Positions 10,127-18,954 of a stretch of 64,000 bases of DNA are shown one piece after another (position 1 is the first letter of the stretch; each line of letters starts with the position of its first letter). Location of the stretch: assembly GCA_947476065.1 (NCBI GenBank), contig CANJPG010000004.1:1-64000 (forward strand). The letters are read 5' to 3'. This DNA is from Fidelibacterota bacterium (GTDB lineage Bacteria; Pseudomonadota; Alphaproteobacteria; Rhodospirillales; Rhodospirillaceae). A model generated the notes under the pieces. It had not been told where the DNA came from, searched no databases, and was given only the letters and a program-made list of their open reading frames with translations. Position numbers and translations under genes: made by a program.

Positions 10127-10435
10127 TCAGATGGAGACGGAAACGGGAGGCGCGCGGGACCGGAAGCCGGTGACAATCGCCGCAGAGAGGGGCACCGGCT
10201 GAAGGGTATGGTGGACGACGGCGAAAGCCTGGAAGGCCGGCGCAGCGATGGTGACGTCGGGCGCCGGCGCCATGGTCGCGGCAACCTGACACAGCGCGCA
10301 GTTGTCGGTGGCGGCGAGCGCATCGGGGCGGAACTTGTGCTCGAAGGAGTGCAGCGCGAGGCCGAACTGCGCCGCCATCAGAAGCGCGATGGCAAAGGCC
10401 CAGAAGCCCGACCGTTTTAAGCTCGGCAGCATCAT
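10127..10435 (-). CDS. Small secreted DUF2946-like protein
   Basis: About 102 residues with an N-terminal hydrophobic signal or anchor (FWAFAIALLMAAQFGLAL), two histidines just after it (LHSFEHKF), a central NCALCQ cysteine pair and a Pro/Ala-rich tail. This His-then-CxxC arrangement is that of DUF2946-type proteins, often found near metal-uptake receptors; a periplasmic metal-handling role is plausible but unproven. The ATG at 10435 overlaps the znuA stop as ATGA; a GTG at 10450 is an alternative start. It lies between znuA and the TonB receptor, so it belongs to the zinc operon. Confidence 0.7.
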   Translation of the reverse strand: MMLPSLKRSGFWAFAIALLMAAQFGLALHSFEHKFRPDALAATDNCALCQVAATMAPAPDVTIAAPAFQAFAVVHHTLQPVPLSAAIVTGFRSRAPPVSVSI

Positions 10436-11358
10436 GGCGTTGTAAGACACCTGACAAGATTGTCGGCCAAACCGCGCATCAGATTAAAATGCAGCTCGGG
10501 CCCGGACGCAAGGGTGCTGCCTTCAGGATCGAGAATGCCGGTCCGCGCGGCACTGCCATCGATCAGCGTGCGCACCAGTTTTGGCTCAAACTGCGGGTCG
10601 GCGAAGACGCAGATGAAATTCTTGTCAGCAATGTCATCTTTGATCTGCGCGAGACGCCGGGCACCCGGCGGGCGGTCCGGATCGGCCGCAACGGCGCCCA
10701 TGGCGCGCAAGCCGTAACTCGCCTCGAAGTACTGCGTGGCATCGTGAAAAACGATGAACGGCTTTTCTTTGACCGGCGCCAGCGTGCGGCGCAGTTCCTG
10801 GTCCAGGGCATCAAGCCGCAGGTTCATGGCCGCCAGATTCTGCCGGTAACGCGTGGTGTTGGCGCTGTCTGCCGCACTCAGCACGGCGGTCATTTGCGCG
10901 GCAATGATCTTGTCATTGGCGGGATCGAGCCAGATGTGGCCGTCGGCGCGGCTGGCGGCAAGGCTGTCGGCGTGGCTTTCGTTGTGATCATCGCCGCGCG
11001 ACCAAAGCCCGCCGGTGCGCAGCGGCATGATTTTCATGCCGGGTGCTTCTGCCAGCGCCACGACACGGGCCTTGCTGCCCAACGACGACAGCGGCCGCTC
11101 GAGAAAAATCTCGAAGCTCGGACCAATCCAAAAAATCACCTCGGCGCGGTTGAGGATTTCGGCGTCGGAGGGGCGCAGGCTGTAAGCATGGGCGGACGCA
11201 CCGCCCTTGATCAGCACGTCGGGAACCGCCACGCCCTCCATGATGCTGGCGGCGAGCGACTGCAGTGGCTTGACGGAGGTCACGACACGCAGGGTTGCTG
11301 CGTCTGCCGCGCCGACCACCATCACCGCGACGAACAAGGCCCCAAAAAGGGCTTTCAT
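10432..11358 (-). CDS. znuA: Zinc ABC transporter substrate-binding protein ZnuA
   Basis: A 308-residue periplasmic cluster A-I metal-binding protein with a signal peptide (cleavage near VVGAADA). Metal ligands expected for the family are visible: His in GASAHAYSLRPSD, His in DGHIWLDP, His in FHDATQYF and the acidic residue in FADPQFEP. The His/Asp-rich loop (DDHNESHAD) before the second ligand is short compared with enterobacterial ZnuA. The start is the ATG at 11358 with GGAG upstream. It is divergent from zur-znuCB across a Zur-type box, so zinc rather than manganese is the likely substrate. Confidence 0.9.
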   Translation of the reverse strand: MKALFGALFVAVMVVGAADAATLRVVTSVKPLQSLAASIMEGVAVPDVLIKGGASAHAYSLRPSDAEILNRAEVIFWIGPSFEIFLERPLSSLGSKARVVALAEAPGMKIMPLRTGGLWSRGDDHNESHADSLAASRADGHIWLDPANDKIIAAQMTAVLSAADSANTTRYRQNLAAMNLRLDALDQELRRTLAPVKEKPFIVFHDATQYFEASYGLRAMGAVAADPDRPPGARRLAQIKDDIADKNFICVFADPQFEPKLVRTLIDGSAARTGILDPEGSTLASGPELHFNLMRGLADNLVRCLTTP

Positions 11359-11412
11359 AGTCAAACTCCGCAGACGTACCCGGGTGACTTGCCCCCCGAG
11401 CCTGGACCGTAT

Positions 11413-11431
11413 AATGTTATGTTATAACATT
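11413..11431. promoter_or_regulatory. Zur-type operator between znuA and zur
   Basis: Perfect 8-bp inverted arms AATGTTAT (11413-11420) and ATAACATT (11424-11431) separated by three bases, with a perfect inner palindrome ATGTTATAACAT (11419-11430). This matches the general shape of proteobacterial Zur boxes. It is placed 54 bases from the znuA start and 27 bases from the zur start, so it can control both divergent operons. Confidence 0.85.
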
Positions 11432-11457
11432 TACAAGTCTCGAAGTAGTCACGTTCC

Positions 11458-11967
11458 ATGACCTCAAGCGCTCACGGTCACCCGTCCGCCTTCCCCAAGC
11501 CGGGCCACAACCACGCCCGCTGCACCTCCGACGCCTTGCGGCGGGCTGAGGCCGTCTGCGCAAGTCGCAAGGTGCGGCTAACGGAGATCCGCCGTCGCGT
11601 CCTCGAAGCTGTATGGCAAAGCCACGTTCCAGTCGGCGCCTACGACATTCTGTCGCAGCTGAATGCCGGCGGCGGGCGCACAGCCCCGATGCAGATTTAC
11701 CGTGCGCTCGAGTTCCTGATGGACAACGGCCTGGTCCACCGCATCGCCAGCCTCAATGCCTTCATCGGCTGCGCCCACATGGGCGAGGATAATCACGCCG
11801 CGCAGTTCCTCATCTGCCGCAGCTGCGGCACGACGGCGGAACTGGAGAGCGCACCTCTGAAGCGCGCCCTAATCCAAGCGGTTGCCGAGCGCGGCTTCAC
11901 CATCGACAGCCAGATCGTCGAGATCAGCGGCTTCTGCCCCCACTGCACGCCCAAAGGCAGAACATGA
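11458..11967 (+). CDS. zur: Zinc uptake regulator Zur (Fur family)
   Basis: A 169-residue Fur-family repressor. The helix-turn-helix spans roughly residues 42-95 (LTEIRRRVLEAVWQ through QIYRALEFLMDNGLVHRI). The structural zinc site is formed by CRSC and CPHC, and the regulatory-site residues around GCAHMGEDNHAAQF fit Zur. The N-terminus is His-rich (HGHP, GHNHARC). It is the first gene of zur-znuC-znuB, overlapping znuC by four bases, and lies next to a Zur-type box, so it most likely represses its own operon and znuA when zinc is ample. Confidence 0.93.
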   Translation: MTSSAHGHPSAFPKPGHNHARCTSDALRRAEAVCASRKVRLTEIRRRVLEAVWQSHVPVGAYDILSQLNAGGGRTAPMQIYRALEFLMDNGLVHRIASLNAFIGCAHMGEDNHAAQFLICRSCGTTAELESAPLKRALIQAVAERGFTIDSQIVEISGFCPHCTPKGRT

Positions 11968-12740
11968 GCACTACTCCGCTGCTCGACATCACCGGCGCCT
12001 GCCTGATGCGCGGCGGGCGGCGCATCCTCGACCATGTGGATATCGCCGTGCGTCCGCGCGAAATCGTCACGCTGGTCGGGCCCAATGGCGCGGGTAAGTC
12101 GACACTAATCCGGGCGGCTCTGGGTCTTGAGCGGCTTGATTCCGGCACGGTGCGCCGCGCGCCAAACCTGAAAATCGGTTATCAGCCGCAAAAACTGGCG
12201 CTCGACCAATCCCTGCCGCTGTCGGTGAAGCGCTTCTTGACGCTGACACAGACCGCGCCTCTCTTGCGCCTGCAACAGGTGCTGACGGAAGTCGGCGTAC
12301 CGCATCTGATGGAAGCCAGCGTGCACACCTTGTCAGGCGGCGAGTGGCAGCGCGTCATGCTGGCCCGCGCCGTGCTGCGCCAGCCCGGCCTGCTGGTGGT
12401 CGATGAGCCGACGCAGAACGTCGACATCGCCGGGGCCGTCGAGATCTATCAGATCATCGGACGGCTGCGCGATGAAATTGGCTGCGGTGTGTTGATGGTC
12501 TCCCACGACCTAAACGTCGTCATGGCGGCGACCGATCATGTTTATTGCCTTAACAGCCACATCTGCTGCTCGGGCCATCCCGCGGACGTCAGCCGCGACC
12601 GGGAGTTCCAGCGCCTCTTCGGCCCAAGCGCAGCGGCGACTCTGGCGATCTATCCCCACACCCACGACCACACCCATGCGCCCGACGGCCGTGTGGATCA
12701 CGTCCACGGGCCGCAGTGCGACCACGGCCATAGGCATTAG
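11964..12740 (+). CDS. znuC: Zinc ABC transporter ATPase ZnuC
   Basis: A 258-residue ABC ATPase with Walker A GPNGAGKST, signature LSGGEWQRVMLARA, Walker B LLVVDEPTQNVD and switch His in VSHDLNVV. The C-terminus is strikingly His-rich (HTHDHTHAPDG then VDHVHGP and DHGHRH), a feature of zinc-specific ZnuC proteins that may sense or buffer metal. The start overlaps the zur stop as ATGA. It energises import by ZnuB of zinc delivered by ZnuA. Confidence 0.94.
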   Translation: MSTTPLLDITGACLMRGGRRILDHVDIAVRPREIVTLVGPNGAGKSTLIRAALGLERLDSGTVRRAPNLKIGYQPQKLALDQSLPLSVKRFLTLTQTAPLLRLQQVLTEVGVPHLMEASVHTLSGGEWQRVMLARAVLRQPGLLVVDEPTQNVDIAGAVEIYQIIGRLRDEIGCGVLMVSHDLNVVMAATDHVYCLNSHICCSGHPADVSRDREFQRLFGPSAAATLAIYPHTHDHTHAPDGRVDHVHGPQCDHGHRH

Positions 12741-12748
12741 GGACCCGC

Positions 12749-13558
12749 ATGTCCTTTTCCCTTGATAGTTTTGCCGTCCGCGCCGTCATCGCCGGTATCG
12801 GTGTTGCCCTAATCGCCGGCCCCCTGGGTTGCTTCGTGGTCTGGCGGCGGATGGCCTACTTCGGCGATACGCTGTCCCATGCCGGACTGGTCGGCGTGGC
12901 CCTCGGCATCATCCTGGGCGTCGATCCGGCAATCGGCATCGTCGTCACCGGACTGGTGATCGGCCTTCTGCTGCTCGGGCTGCAGCAGCAGCGCAGCTTG
13001 CCAACCGACACGCTTCTGGGAATTCTTTCACATGCAGCATTGTCGATCGGGCTGTTGGTCGTCAGCCTCATGGACAAGGTGCGCTTCGATCTCACCGGCT
13101 ACTTGTTCGGCGACATCCTTGCCGTGACAACCACCGACCTCTTCTGGATCTACGGCGGCGGGGTCCTGGTGCTCGGTACGCTGGCGGCCGTCTGGCGCCC
13201 GCTGATTGCCCTGACCGTTCACCCGGACATGGCTATCGCGGAGGGCAGCGGCCGCCTGCCCATCCGGCTGACGTTCATGGTGCTAATGGCCGTCACCGTC
13301 GCCATCGCTATGAAGATCGTGGGGATACTGCTGGTCACCGCGCTCCTGATCATCCCGCCTGCCGCCGCCCGGCGCTATGCACGTACGCCCGAAACCATGG
13401 CTGGCGGTACGGTCCTGATCGGGATGGCCGCGGTGATCGGCGGCATCATCGCCTCGTTCACCTGGGACACCCCGTCGGGGCCGTCCATCGTGGCCGCGGC
13501 GACGGTCCTTTTTGTCCTCAGCCTCGGCGTCGGGCGCGATACGGCGCGCGCGCGCTGA
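12749..13558 (+). CDS. znuB: Zinc ABC transporter permease ZnuB
   Basis: A 269-residue ABC-3 family permease with about eight membrane segments. Family features include GCFVVWRRMAYFGDTLSHAG near the N-terminus and the coupling region LLIIPPAAARRYAR. It is nine bases downstream of znuC on the same strand. Together with ZnuC and ZnuA it completes the high-affinity zinc importer of the inner membrane. The gene ends 88 bases before the kdpD-like gene; I see no clear terminator between them. Confidence 0.93.
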   Translation: MSFSLDSFAVRAVIAGIGVALIAGPLGCFVVWRRMAYFGDTLSHAGLVGVALGIILGVDPAIGIVVTGLVIGLLLLGLQQQRSLPTDTLLGILSHAALSIGLLVVSLMDKVRFDLTGYLFGDILAVTTTDLFWIYGGGVLVLGTLAAVWRPLIALTVHPDMAIAEGSGRLPIRLTFMVLMAVTVAIAMKIVGILLVTALLIIPPAAARRYARTPETMAGGTVLIGMAAVIGGIIASFTWDTPSGPSIVAAATVLFVLSLGVGRDTARAR

Positions 13559-13646
13559 CCGGCGGCAACCGTGGTCGATATCGGGCGTTACTCAACCTGA
13601 CGAACCAGCCATAATGGGCCGTCCTTAGACCCTGGCGACCACACCC

Positions 13647-15686
13647 ATGACCAGCGTGATCGCGTCTTCCCTGGCGCCCGCCCCAACCGCCGCATCGACC
13701 CGCGCGCCGCATCTGCTTGCGGTCGCCACTCCTACGGCCGACCTCGATCAGTTTGCCCGCGAGGCCTTGTGGATGGCCCAGGAGCGCGACCTCGACCTCA
13801 CCCTGGCCGTGCGCAGTATGCCCGGCGCCTGGGCGGAATTGATGGGCTACACCACACTCGACGACCTCGACGAATTTGCGGCGCGCTGGGGTATTACTTT
13901 GGTGCTGTGGCGCCACAGTGAGGATATCGACGCTATCATCGACACCTGGCGGACGCGCGCGCCTGCAGCCGTCGTGCTTGGCCCGCGCAAAGGCTGGGCT
14001 CTGCGCGCCGGACTGTCCAAGGCCCTCACGGGCCGCATCGAGAAAGCCGCGCGGGCGCAAAACATCGAGGTCATTCCCGACCCAGCGCAGGAACGTGTCC
14101 AGACGCAGATCCTGGGGCTGGCCTGGCGGCTGGACGAACAGCGGCCGTGGTATCACGCCTATGTTCTCAGCGCCTTCGCGGTGTCGCTGGTGGCCATCCT
14201 TGTCAAATGGTTCTCGGGCATCCTGCCCGCGACCAGCTTGGCGCCACTGTTTTTGATGGCCGTGGTCTACAGCGCCAACGCCTACGGCATGGCGGCAGCG
14301 ACCTTCACCACCCTGCTCAGCGTCGGCTTGTTCAGCTACTTCTTCAGCACAAATCCCTATGAGCTGAATTTTGCCCCCGAGGATGTGGCGCTGCTGCTCC
14401 TCTTCCTGCTGGTGGCGGGCGTGACCAGCAATCTCTCCAGCGGATTGCGCCAGCAGGCCAGCCGCGCCCAGCGCCAAGCCCGCGAAGCCCGGGCGCTGTT
14501 CCAGCTTACGCGCGACATCGCCATCGCCGGCGACACCGCGGCGATATTTCGCGCCATCGTGCAGCAGTGCAACGACATCTTCGATTGCGACACGGTCCTT
14601 CTGACACCCTTCAGCGGCGGCGACGCCAGCACTTTAGCTTCGGGACCGGCAAAGTCTTCGTCGCTGCAAACCGCCTATCCGCCCAGCGCGACCTTGACCC
14701 AGGACGAAATCGAGGCAGCCCGCTGGACCTATAGCGAAGGCAGGCCGTCAGGCCGCGGCTTCGGCGTGTTCCAAAATATGAACGTGACCTTTCAGCCGCT
14801 TTCCACGACCGATACAACCGTGGCAGTGCTAGCCTTGAAGAACGTGGCCCCCGCGATGGTGAACTCCGCCGGCTTCCGGCGCGTTATCGGATCTATCTGC
14901 CGCCTGGCGGCCTTGGCCGTCGAGCACACGCTGCGCAAGCAGGAGCTGGAGACCGCGCGCGTGGTTTCGCAAACGGAAGGACTGCGCTCGGCGCTGCTGT
15001 CGGCGATTTCCCACGACTTCGGGACGCCCTTGGCGTCAATTATCGGCTCGGCCTCGAGCCTGCTTTCCTATGGCAAGACCTACACGCCCGAGGTCACTCA
15101 GGAGTTGCTGACGACGATCCTTGAGGAAGCGGAACGCCTGAGCCGCTTCGTGAAAAACGTCATGCAGATGACGCGGCTGGAAGCCGGCGTCATGGTGCCA
15201 CGTATGCAATGGGCCGATGTCGAGGATCTGATCTCCACCTCGCTGGATGCAGCGCACCGCCGCCTGCGCAATCATGAAGTTTATGTCGATATCGCCGACG
15301 TGCTGCCCCTCGTGCAGGTAGACTTCGTGCTCATGGAAAGCGTGCTGGTCAACGTCTTGGACAACGCGGCCAAATACGCGCCCGCCGAGAGCAACATCCA
15401 GGTGACGGCGCGCAAGTTCAACGGCGACGTCGTCATCAACATAACCGATCAGGGGCGCGGGATAGCGCCGGAAGATCTCGGCGCCATCTTCGACAAATTC
15501 TACCGCACCAAACGTCGCGACCGCACGGTTCCGGGAACGGGCCTGGGACTTGCCATCTGCAAAGGCATCGTCGAAGCCCACGGCGGCAGCATCGAAGCCT
15601 TGAGCGAAGGCCCGGGCCGCGGTACCACCATTCGCATTCGCCTGCCCATCCGGACGCCCGATGTGGCGGCCATTGCCGAGGTATGA
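13647..15686 (+). CDS. kdpD: KdpD-like sensor histidine kinase lacking the N-terminal KdpD domain
   Basis: A 679-residue kinase. It has a USP-like N-terminal region (about 20-150), a four-helix DUF4118 membrane domain (about 165-270), a GAF-like region (about 300-430), HisKA with SAISHDFGTPLASIIG (the H-box reads HDFGTP, as in KdpD) and an ATPase domain with DQGRGIAPED and GTGLGLAICKG. Full KdpD proteins are about 900 residues; the roughly 200-residue ATP-binding KdpD module that normally comes first is absent. The structural genes kdpFABC are not in the window, so potassium control of a Kdp pump is not shown. It overlaps the regulator gene by four bases. Confidence 0.85.
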   Translation: MTSVIASSLAPAPTAASTRAPHLLAVATPTADLDQFAREALWMAQERDLDLTLAVRSMPGAWAELMGYTTLDDLDEFAARWGITLVLWRHSEDIDAIIDTWRTRAPAAVVLGPRKGWALRAGLSKALTGRIEKAARAQNIEVIPDPAQERVQTQILGLAWRLDEQRPWYHAYVLSAFAVSLVAILVKWFSGILPATSLAPLFLMAVVYSANAYGMAAATFTTLLSVGLFSYFFSTNPYELNFAPEDVALLLLFLLVAGVTSNLSSGLRQQASRAQRQAREARALFQLTRDIAIAGDTAAIFRAIVQQCNDIFDCDTVLLTPFSGGDASTLASGPAKSSSLQTAYPPSATLTQDEIEAARWTYSEGRPSGRGFGVFQNMNVTFQPLSTTDTTVAVLALKNVAPAMVNSAGFRRVIGSICRLAALAVEHTLRKQELETARVVSQTEGLRSALLSAISHDFGTPLASIIGSASSLLSYGKTYTPEVTQELLTTILEEAERLSRFVKNVMQMTRLEAGVMVPRMQWADVEDLISTSLDAAHRRLRNHEVYVDIADVLPLVQVDFVLMESVLVNVLDNAAKYAPAESNIQVTARKFNGDVVINITDQGRGIAPEDLGAIFDKFYRTKRRDRTVPGTGLGLAICKGIVEAHGGSIEALSEGPGRGTTIRIRLPIRTPDVAAIAEV

Positions 15687-16396
15687 GCATGACCGCTGCC
15701 ACGTCAGCAGGGCCCAAGGTCTTGGTGGTGGACGACGAGCCGCAGATCCGCCGCTTCTTGCGTGCGAGTTTGCAGTCGCACGATTACGTCGTGGTCGAAG
15801 CAGAGAACGGCAAAGAGGCCGTACGCGTCTGCACGGTCCAGAAGCCCGACCTGCTGATCCTCGACCTGGGCTTGCCGGATATGGACGGACTCGACGTCAT
15901 CAAGCTTGTGCGCGAATGGTCACAGATCCCCATTATCGTGCTGTCGATCCGCTCCGACGACATCGACAAGATCGAGGCTCTTGACCGCGGCGCCAACGAC
16001 TACGTCACCAAGCCCTTCAGTATGGGCGAATTGCTCGCCCGCATGCGGGCCGCCTTGCGCCAGGGGCGCGGCGACGGCGCGGACAACAGCGCGGTGATCA
16101 CCGCCGGCGATATCTCCATCGACCTGGGCAAAAGACTTATCACCCTCGGGGGCACGCCCGTGAAGCTCTCACGCAAGGAATACGATCTCTTGAAAATCCT
16201 TGCCTCGCACCTGGGCAAGGTTATCACCCACCAACAGTTGCTGCAGGAGGTCTGGGGCCCGGCTTACGTCGAGGAGACTCAGTACTTGCGGGTCTATATC
16301 GGCCAGTTGCGCCAGAAGCTGGAGCGCGACCCAGCGAACCCAAAATGGCTGATCACCGAACCCGGCGTGGGCTACCGCCTCCAGACCGCGACATAA
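15683..16396 (+). CDS. kdpE: KdpE-like OmpR-class response regulator
   Basis: A 237-residue regulator with a receiver domain (VVDDEP near residue 17, phospho-acceptor Asp in LLILDLGLPDMDGLD, Lys in VTKPFSMGELLAR) and a winged-helix DNA-binding domain (about 140-235, ending NPKWLITEPGVGYRLQ). Sequence style and the kinase partner point to KdpE. The start ATG at 15683 overlaps the kinase stop; a second ATG six bases later is possible. Its targets are unknown because kdpFABC is not nearby. Confidence 0.9.
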   Translation: MSMTAATSAGPKVLVVDDEPQIRRFLRASLQSHDYVVVEAENGKEAVRVCTVQKPDLLILDLGLPDMDGLDVIKLVREWSQIPIIVLSIRSDDIDKIEALDRGANDYVTKPFSMGELLARMRAALRQGRGDGADNSAVITAGDISIDLGKRLITLGGTPVKLSRKEYDLLKILASHLGKVITHQQLLQEVWGPAYVEETQYLRVYIGQLRQKLERDPANPKWLITEPGVGYRLQTAT

Positions 16397-16425
16397 AAAA
16401 CCCCGCAGCGTTTCACGCTGCGGGG
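16395..16425 (-). terminator. Hairpin terminator between convergent kdpE and sigma gene
   Basis: Perfect 10-bp stem CCCCGCAGCG / CGCTGCGGGG (16401-16425) with a five-base loop. On the minus strand it is followed by six T residues, a textbook intrinsic terminator for the sigma factor gene. On the plus strand only a weak T stretch follows, but it may also end the kdpDE transcript. Confidence 0.88.
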
Positions 16426-16494
16426 CTCAAGTTTCCACTGGCGGCTGTTGGGGGGATGGGAGACGCCTAACCAGTGGATTCGGTAAACTCGAAA

Positions 16495-16998
16495 TTACGC
16501 CGTAACCAAAGCCCCCATATCGAGGCCAAGAATGGTACGCAGGTGAGCGCGGCCGCGGCACAGGCGCGATTTGACGGTGCCGACCGGCTCGCGGGTGCTG
16601 GGCGCGAGGTCATGCTGCGAGCCTTCGTGAATGCCGAGCGCGACAATCACCTGGCGTTCGCCGGCCGAGAGTTGGCCCAAGGCACGCACGGTCTCTTTGA
16701 GGAAAATGTCATTGATCTGGCCGGCGCGCTGCACACCGTGGCCTTCGTCCTTGATGCCGGCGACATAACGTTTGTCGATGGCAACGCGGCGGCGCTGGCT
16801 GATGAAGATGTTGCGCATCAGCGTGAACAGCCACGACTTCAGGCTCGTGCCGGTCTGGAAGAGTTGCTGTTTGCGCAGGGCGCGTTCGACGCAGTCCTGA
16901 ACCAGATCGTGAGCGTCGTCTTCGTTGCGCGTCAGGACACGTGCGAACCGTGTCAGGTCCGGCAGAAGCGTCTGTAAATCGCTTTGGAAGGCACTCAT
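16495..16998 (-). CDS. ECF-type RNA polymerase sigma factor
   Basis: A 167-residue two-domain sigma factor. Region 2 includes RFARVLTRNEDDAHDLVQDC and TSLKSWLFTLMRNIFIS; region 4 includes LSAGERQVIVAL and PVGTVKSRLCRGRAHL. The segment between these region 4 motifs (EGSQHDLAPSTRE) departs from the usual S-Y-E-E-I-A pattern and is about one residue shorter, so promoter recognition may be altered. A perfect GGAGG ribosome-binding site precedes ATG 16998. No anti-sigma gene is adjacent, and it is not accompanied by phyR/nepR, so I do not call it EcfG. Confidence 0.85.
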   Translation of the reverse strand: MSAFQSDLQTLLPDLTRFARVLTRNEDDAHDLVQDCVERALRKQQLFQTGTSLKSWLFTLMRNIFISQRRRVAIDKRYVAGIKDEGHGVQRAGQINDIFLKETVRALGQLSAGERQVIVALGIHEGSQHDLAPSTREPVGTVKSRLCRGRAHLRTILGLDMGALVTA

Positions 16999-17316
16999 GT
17001 GATCCTCCGCTGTCTCGTTGTCGTGAGAACAGCCTCGGGCCGGAGAGCGTAAAAATGCGATGCGGAATTACGTTGCCGCGCATAAAGAAAATATCGCCGA
17101 GGATGCCTGGGGACTTTTTCCCCGCATGCAGGAACGCCCGGCACGCGTGATACGGGGCTAATCTATGTAATTGAATTTATTGACTTTTTGTGTGGGCGCC
17201 GCAGGAAAGGTTGCGTTTTTCGCCGGGCACTTCGCGTAAGACAGGCATAAAGAGAACATAAAAATTCTGGCAATTGGGCGGGTGGATTTATGCCCTATTA
17301 CCCGTGCGCGTTATTT
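16999..17316. other. 318-bp intergenic stretch upstream of the sigma gene
   Basis: No convincing coding sequence. It must hold the sigma factor promoter on the minus strand. A small GGGGAC/TCCCC-type hairpin lies near 17110 and the stretch around 17160-17200 is AT-rich compared with its surroundings. I could not identify a sigma-factor consensus with confidence. Confidence 0.5.
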
Positions 17317-17499
17317 TTACGACCGACGTACACGCGTTGTTCCAATCGCCAATCCGCCCAACCCGGCGGCGGCAAAAATCAGTGCAAAGGCGTCCAGCGA
17401 CAGACGCGCGGTCGCGCTGGTGTCGGGCTTCGCGCCGTAAAGATCCAACAACACGGCGCAGATGATGGCGATATAGGCGAGATACTTGAGCTGCGGCAT
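17317..17499 (-). CDS. Small two-helix membrane protein
   Basis: A 60-residue protein with two hydrophobic segments (LKYLAYIAIICAVLLDLYG and LDAFALIFAAAGLGGLAIG) and a basic end TTRVRRS. The ATG at 17499 is preceded at suitable distance by GTAGGA. The frame is open to 17535, but the upstream part looks unconserved. It follows the MFS gene on the same strand. I do not recognise a family; it is called a gene because of its clean membrane topology and start signal. Confidence 0.6.
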   Translation of the reverse strand: MPQLKYLAYIAIICAVLLDLYGAKPDTSATARLSLDAFALIFAAAGLGGLAIGTTRVRRS

Positions 17500-17589
17500 C
17501 GCTGGATGTCCTACCCCTAGGTTCCACACAGCCACAAAACGCCCGGGTAAACAGCTTGGTTGCCTGAAGGATCGAAAAACCGGAAGGCG

Positions 17590-18873
17590 CTATACCGAGT
17601 GGCGCGCTTCGGTTTCGGATACAATTTCTGCTTCTTCCTGCGGCCTTAACGTGTGTAAAGGCCCGAGACGGGCCAGCGCCGGCCATAACAAGGCCACGGC
17701 AATGACGACCGCGATGGTGCCGATGCCGCCGCCGACGACCGATGCAATGGGGCCGAACATCCAGGCCGTCGTCCCGCTTTCAAAGGCCCCAAACTCGTTC
17801 GAGAAGCCGATGAAGACGTAGTTGATCGCCGAGACCCGTCCGCGCAGGCGGTCCGGAACGATCACCTGCTCCAACGTCAGCCGCACGATCACGCTGACGG
17901 AATCAAATACGCCGGTGAGGAACAGGCAGAACATCGAGAGGAAGAAGTTGGTCGACAGCCCGAAGCCGACCGTCGCCAGGCCGAAGCCGATCACCACCAG
18001 AAGCAACACGCGGCCCGGCCGCTGCATGGGCCTCAGGCGCGTGACGATCATCAACATCACCAAGCTGCCGGCTGACGGCGCCGCCCGCAGCCAGCCGAGC
18101 CCTTCGGGCCCGACCTGCAGAATGTCCTTGGCGAAGACCGGCAGCAGCACCACCGCCCCGCCCAACAGCACGCCGAACATGTCGAGGGTGATGGCCGCGA
18201 GGAACACGGGCGAGCGGCGGATAAAGCCGAAGCCTGCGAAGACATCGCTGAATTTGCGCTTTTCGGTGGCTTCCGGCGGCCTGATGGCGGGCAGCGTGGA
18301 GAAGGAGATGACAAAGATGACCTGGCAGACGCCGCCCACGAAATAGGCCGCCGTGGCACCGCCCGTCCAGGCGATGATGAGTCCGCCGATGGCCGGGCCC
18401 GAGATCGAGGCAAATTGAAAGGCCGACGACAGCCAGGCGTTTGCATTGACGAACTGATCCGGCTTCAACAGCTGCGGCATGATCGTACCGACGGCCGGCG
18501 ATGCGAAGGCGCGTGCAGCCCCCACCAGCACCAGCATGGCGTAGATCAGCGCCACCGGCGCCCCTAGCCAGGCCACCGCGGTTAGGCCGAAGGCGGCGAT
18601 CGCAGCAACGGACTGTGCCGCCATGGCGATATTGCGCCGGGCAAAACGGTCGGCGGCATTACCCGCCGGAATCATCAGGAAAAGGACAGGCGCCAATTCG
18701 AACAGGCCAACGAGGCCCAGCGACAGCGCGCTGCCGGTGCGCTCGTACAGCTGCCAGCCGACGGCGACGTTGATGATCTGGGTGCCGATCACGCCCGAGA
18801 CGCGCGCGAGAGCAATGGCGCGGACAACCGGATTGCGGATGGCGGAAAAGGCGTCGACGGGCGAGGCGGTCAT
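17590..18873 (-). CDS. MFS exporter (EntS-like, MFS_3)
   Basis: A 427-residue inner-membrane protein with about 12 hydrophobic helices. The first helices (RVSGVIGTQIINVAVGWQLYERTG) and loop NAADRFARRNIAM resemble the MFS_3 / EntS group of exporters, which includes siderophore and drug efflux pumps. It lies downstream of an OmpR-class two-component pair on the same strand, so it may be part of that regulon. Substrate cannot be deduced. Start ATG at 18873. Confidence 0.82.
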   Translation of the reverse strand: MTASPVDAFSAIRNPVVRAIALARVSGVIGTQIINVAVGWQLYERTGSALSLGLVGLFELAPVLFLMIPAGNAADRFARRNIAMAAQSVAAIAAFGLTAVAWLGAPVALIYAMLVLVGAARAFASPAVGTIMPQLLKPDQFVNANAWLSSAFQFASISGPAIGGLIIAWTGGATAAYFVGGVCQVIFVISFSTLPAIRPPEATEKRKFSDVFAGFGFIRRSPVFLAAITLDMFGVLLGGAVVLLPVFAKDILQVGPEGLGWLRAAPSAGSLVMLMIVTRLRPMQRPGRVLLLVVIGFGLATVGFGLSTNFFLSMFCLFLTGVFDSVSVIVRLTLEQVIVPDRLRGRVSAINYVFIGFSNEFGAFESGTTAWMFGPIASVVGGGIGTIAVVIAVALLWPALARLGPLHTLRPQEEAEIVSETEARHSV

Positions 18874-18954
18874 GGAACGCGGAAAGCTAAAGCATGACGG
18901 CCCGCGGCAAAAACACTATTTGCCAGCGTAGCCCAACAAATCACCGGTCGGAGA

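Noticed and set aside
16495-16998. EcfG general stress sigma factor
   Set aside because: No phyR or nepR adjoins it and region 4 departs from EcfG; only the ECF class is supported.
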